Shown here: piece by piece, positions 61,520 through 64,000 of the stretch
How the letters are laid out: each line of letters opens with the position of its first letter
Numbering within the stretch: the first letter of the stretch is position 1
Origin: DATCYX01 sp963714425
Lineage (GTDB): Bacteria > Chloroflexota > Anaerolineae > Anaerolineales > UBA4823
Assembly: GCA_963714425.1 (NCBI GenBank)
Contig: CAVQOI010000004.1
Location: forward strand, 372,001-436,000
Direction: 5' to 3'
DNA length: 64,000 nt
Made by a program: the position numbers and the translations under genes
Notes under the pieces: model-generated
The model's database searches: none
Told to the model about the DNA's origin: nothing
The model's input: only the letters and a program-made list of their open reading frames with translations

Positions 61520-62340
61520 ACATCCCCAGCCTCTTAAGAAGTTTCGGCCTTCGCCCGGACAAAAGCCTAGGGCAAAACTTCCTGGTAGACGAGGCGGCTA
61601 TTGATAAGATTGTTGATATCGCCGAAATCTCCACGACAGACAGTGTGCTCGAGATCGGACCGGGAGTGGGTGGCCTGACTGCCCGACTGGCTGAACGTGC
61701 AGGATGGGTAGTGGCCGTCGAGCTCGACCCACGCTTGATTCCGGTTCTCAAGCGGGTGCTCTCTCCGTACTCTAATGTGAATCTTCTTGAAGGGGATATC
61801 CTGGCGCTCGACCCTGCCCAGATCATGGATGCCCCCGGGTACCAGGTGGTCGCCAACATTCCGTACTACATCACCTCGCCCCTCATCCGCCACTTACTGG
61901 AAGCTCGGCACCAACCGCGGCGGTTGGTACTCACCGTGCAACGTGAGGTCGCCAACCGCATCTGTGCCATACCGGGCGAGTTGAGCCTTCTGGCGCTGAG
62001 CGTGCAGGTATACGGGAAGCCAAACGTTCGGGCGCACATTCCCCCAGGGGCATTCTACCCTGCCCCGCAAGTTGATTCAGCTGTGGTGCGGGTCGACCTG
62101 TACCCTCAACCTCTGGTTCCAAACGAGTTGTTAGGCGCTTTCTTCCGGCTCGCAAAGGCGGGCTTCAGCCAGAAACGCAAGATGCTCAGCAACGCGCTGG
62201 CGGCGAGCCTGGCCTGCCCCAAAGAGAAGGCGCAAGAGCTCCTGCTCGCCGCCAGTATCGATCCGCGCCGCCGGGCGCAAACCCTAAGCATCGACGAATG
62301 GTATAAACTGGCTCAGGGTTTCACCCAAACGAGCTTATGA
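61516..62340 (+). CDS. rsmA: 16S rRNA dimethyladenosine transferase
   Basis: The 274-residue methyltransferase (KsgA) dimethylates the two adenosines in helix 45 of 16S rRNA during ribosome maturation. It shows 'LGQNFLVD', SAM motif I 'VLEIGPGVGGLT', the catalytic motif 'NIPYYITSPLI' (NxPY) and the C-terminal 'KAGFSQKRKMLSNAL'. Length and motifs are normal. It is translationally coupled to the LCP gene by an ATGA overlap; a functional relation is not expected. Confidence 0.96.
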   Translation: MNIPSLLRSFGLRPDKSLGQNFLVDEAAIDKIVDIAEISTTDSVLEIGPGVGGLTARLAERAGWVVAVELDPRLIPVLKRVLSPYSNVNLLEGDILALDPAQIMDAPGYQVVANIPYYITSPLIRHLLEARHQPRRLVLTVQREVANRICAIPGELSLLALSVQVYGKPNVRAHIPPGAFYPAPQVDSAVVRVDLYPQPLVPNELLGAFFRLAKAGFSQKRKMLSNALAASLACPKEKAQELLLAASIDPRRRAQTLSIDEWYKLAQGFTQTSL

Positions 62341-63063
62341 TGCCCCTTCGAGGCGCCGGTACACCGCCCCTGCAGCATCCAGGACGTAATCAGGTGTAAC
62401 GTCAATGTCCAACCCGCGCCCCATCACCCAAACCAACACATTTTTATAGGCAAATGCTACATCGTACTCCAGCTTGGTCAGGTTCGTTGCAGGGTCAAGG
62501 CTTTCGTAATAGTAGAACAAACACTCGTCACCCAGATCACAGCCACCTTCAATCCAAGTCGGAGTTTTATTCCCCTCCTTAAAGGCTTTGAACCACTCCG
62601 GACTGATTGCCAGCTGAGCGCCATCGCTGGACTCGAAGAGCTCGATGGTGCTTTCAAATGCTGCCGGGGCGATATCGGCTTTCTTCTTGCGCTCAAGCTG
62701 CAAGAACCAGCCCTCTACCCTTCCTGTAGAGACGATATAGTGCTTGCCTGATACCTCACCTACGTCCTGTATTACCCCCAGATTAGAGACGCGCTTCTCG
62801 CCATGTTGCGGAACACGGTAATCATGGGGCAGGTCATCGGGGCGCAACACAAAATTGCCCAGCGCCGGGGCAAAGACCTCCGGGTCGAGCCGGCCGCGCT
62901 CCGGGGGGCGGGTTTCCTGTACCTCGCCTGGCAAATTCGAGACCGGGGTGGGCGTGCCATATTCCTGGCGCGGCTCCTCAGGGGCGGGAGCCAGCTGGCT
63001 CGAGCAACCCGAAGTGAAGACCAGAGCCGTGATTAAAATAACTCCCCAAGCGATCGCCTTCAT
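62335..63063 (-). CDS. hypothetical lipoprotein
   Basis: The 242-residue protein has a signal peptide with lipobox 'FTSGC' (Cys about residue 20), then a Pro-rich tether and a ~190-residue soluble domain rich in acidic residues and Tyr, with two Cys ('GGCDLGDECLFYYYE'). I recognise no family. The ATG at 63063 is preceded by AAGGAGG. The upstream region has a perfect 16-bp palindrome and repeated TTGAGGTAT half-sites, which suggests tight control. Confidence 0.75.
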   Translation of the reverse strand: MKAIAWGVILITALVFTSGCSSQLAPAPEEPRQEYGTPTPVSNLPGEVQETRPPERGRLDPEVFAPALGNFVLRPDDLPHDYRVPQHGEKRVSNLGVIQDVGEVSGKHYIVSTGRVEGWFLQLERKKKADIAPAAFESTIELFESSDGAQLAISPEWFKAFKEGNKTPTWIEGGCDLGDECLFYYYESLDPATNLTKLEYDVAFAYKNVLVWVMGRGLDIDVTPDYVLDAAGAVYRRLEGAS

Positions 63064-63070
63064 GAGTACG

Positions 63071-63158
63071 TACCTCCTTCTATGAGTTTATAGTTTGAGG
63101 TATCGTATATTGACTGTTTGCAGCACACAATAGGGAATAAGTACCTCAATTGAGGTAT
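63071..63158. promoter_or_regulatory. palindromic operator-like sites upstream of lipoprotein gene
   Basis: TACCTCAATTGAGGTA (63142-63157) is a perfect 16-bp palindrome. The half-site TTGAGGTAT occurs again at 63095-63103, exactly 55 nt from its copy at 63150-63158, and TACCTC occurs at 63071-63076. The spacing of about five helical turns suggests cooperative binding of a dimeric regulator upstream of the lipoprotein gene. Confidence 0.5.
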
Positions 63159-63272
63159 CTAACCAGACCTTAATTTTGGTTTAACCGTTTTACAACAAAC
63201 GTTGGTTGTGAAAGTTATAGTTTGGTTCGTCCGTCCGGTTTCCCTAGCTCTCTCGACGGGGAAGCACTGGTA

Positions 63273-64000
63273 CTATGCCCAGATAGCCAGCAAAATCCCC
63301 GCCAGCAAGCGCAGCCCGGCAACCGCCAGCATGCTCCCCCGCAAACCCAATCCCTCGGCCAGGAACGTGCCCGCCAGCGCTCCAACCAAGATGCCCAGGT
63401 TGAGCGCCAGGTTATGGAACGCCATGTGAACCGGTCGATCATGCTCGGGGACACGCTCCATCAAGCGGTTCACCAATCCCCCATACGCAATAGCCCAAAC
63501 CACTCCACCGAGCAAGGAGCCAACTAGAACAAGAGACACATCCCGAGCCAGTCCCAGGAACAAGGGATATACACCAAACAGCAGTGAGCCAGCCACAAGC
63601 GCCCCGCGATGACCAATCCGGCTGGTGATCCACCCCAACCGCGTGGAGGTCAACAAGACAGCCCCATAAAAAAGCGCTGTCCCCAGGCTGATCTCTCCGT
63701 CTGTTAAGTTCAGCTCATGCACAAGGAAGATCGGGAAGGTGGGGACACCTGAATATTGTGCAGCGTAGAACAGAAAGTAGACGGTCATAAACAGCCCGAA
63801 TGGGCCACGCAACACGTCCAGTCGCAGCAGAGGTTTGTTTGCGGAGCGCGCTAGATAACGCAGTCCCACCGGCGAGCGGATGCCATCGATAAAACTCGTC
63901 AATCCCGGACGGGCGAGATCTTGGAGCAATCGCCCTACACGGACAGGAGGCTCTACCGGCAGGCGCAGGCGTGCCAGGTGATAGGAGCTGATCAGACCCC
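63273..64000 (-). CDS. MFS transporter, C-terminal part
   Basis: The frame is open to the right edge, so the N-terminal half lies outside the window. The visible ~242 residues include a cytoplasmic loop and six predicted helices of the C-terminal MFS half, with 'LGWITSRIGHRGALVAGSLL' resembling the conserved loop 'RxGRR' motif. It is probably a drug or sugar-type efflux carrier; the substrate cannot be judged. It runs toward the lipoprotein gene on the same strand, with 209 nt between. Confidence 0.85.
   Translation of the reverse strand, partial: GLISSYHLARLRLPVEPPVRVGRLLQDLARPGLTSFIDGIRSPVGLRYLARSANKPLLRLDVLRGPFGLFMTVYFLFYAAQYSGVPTFPIFLVHELNLTDGEISLGTALFYGAVLLTSTRLGWITSRIGHRGALVAGSLLFGVYPLFLGLARDVSLVLVGSLLGGVVWAIAYGGLVNRLMERVPEHDRPVHMAFHNLALNLGILVGALAGTFLAEGLGLRGSMLAVAGLRLLAGILLAIWA

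Overview
The window looks like a chromosomal segment of a GC-rich, respiring bacterium. Several traits suggest Chloroflexota (Anaerolineae-like): Thr/Pro-rich linkers in exported proteins, a two-kinase protein paired with a membrane TPR-like protein, a DUF5667-type protein beside an ECF sigma factor, a bc-type complex with multihaem c subunits, and many secreted beta-rich proteins. This placement is inference; there is no 16S rRNA gene in the window.

Left part (1-12.3 kb): the end of a DnaC/IstB-like ATPase, a small Cys-rich protein, an orphan DNA methyltransferase, the biotin transporter BioY, a cyclic-2,3-diphosphoglycerate-synthetase-like P-loop protein, ArgS, ribosomal protein S20, SurE, a membrane coiled-coil protein, and a four-gene respiratory operon on the minus strand (Rieske, cytochrome b, two dihaem cytochromes c).

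Middle part (13.0-30.4 kb): a plus-strand catabolic cluster. It has a GntR/FCD regulator, one corrinoid protein, five paralogous MttB-superfamily methyltransferases that are all read without an internal amber codon, a PotDBCA-type ABC importer, a PLP aminotransferase, an S9 prolyl-oligopeptidase-like hydrolase and an M20 amidohydrolase. Together these suggest import, release and corrinoid-dependent demethylation of a set of methylated amines or amino-acid conjugates. The substrates are unknown, and neither the methyl acceptor enzyme nor a corrinoid activator is in the window. A 191-bp element with perfect 12-bp terminal inverted repeats sits between the binding-protein and permease genes.

Right part (30.4-64 kb): a 1,019-residue protein with two atypical kinase domains and its membrane partner; a methyltransferase-like protein, a VOC protein, tRNA-Ser(GGA), a GNAT acetyltransferase and a GH1 beta-glucosidase; a GEVED-type surface protein, a thiolase, FolK, a large frameshifted secreted protein, a STAS-like protein, FolP and aconitase; the SRP RNA gene with a near-consensus promoter; a TadG/TadE/TadE-Calx-beta surface operon; a decayed ECF sigma pseudogene next to an intact ECF sigma/DUF5667 pair (the latter frameshifted); then envelope polysaccharide genes (flippase, sugar transferase, LCP protein), RsmA, a lipoprotein and part of an MFS transporter.

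At least two single-base frameshifts (about 44.55 and 56.55 kb) interrupt otherwise well-preserved genes and may be assembly errors. The sigma pseudogene, with several lesions, looks like real decay. No intergenic stretch exceeds 300 bases once RNA genes, the repeat element and the pseudogene are counted.
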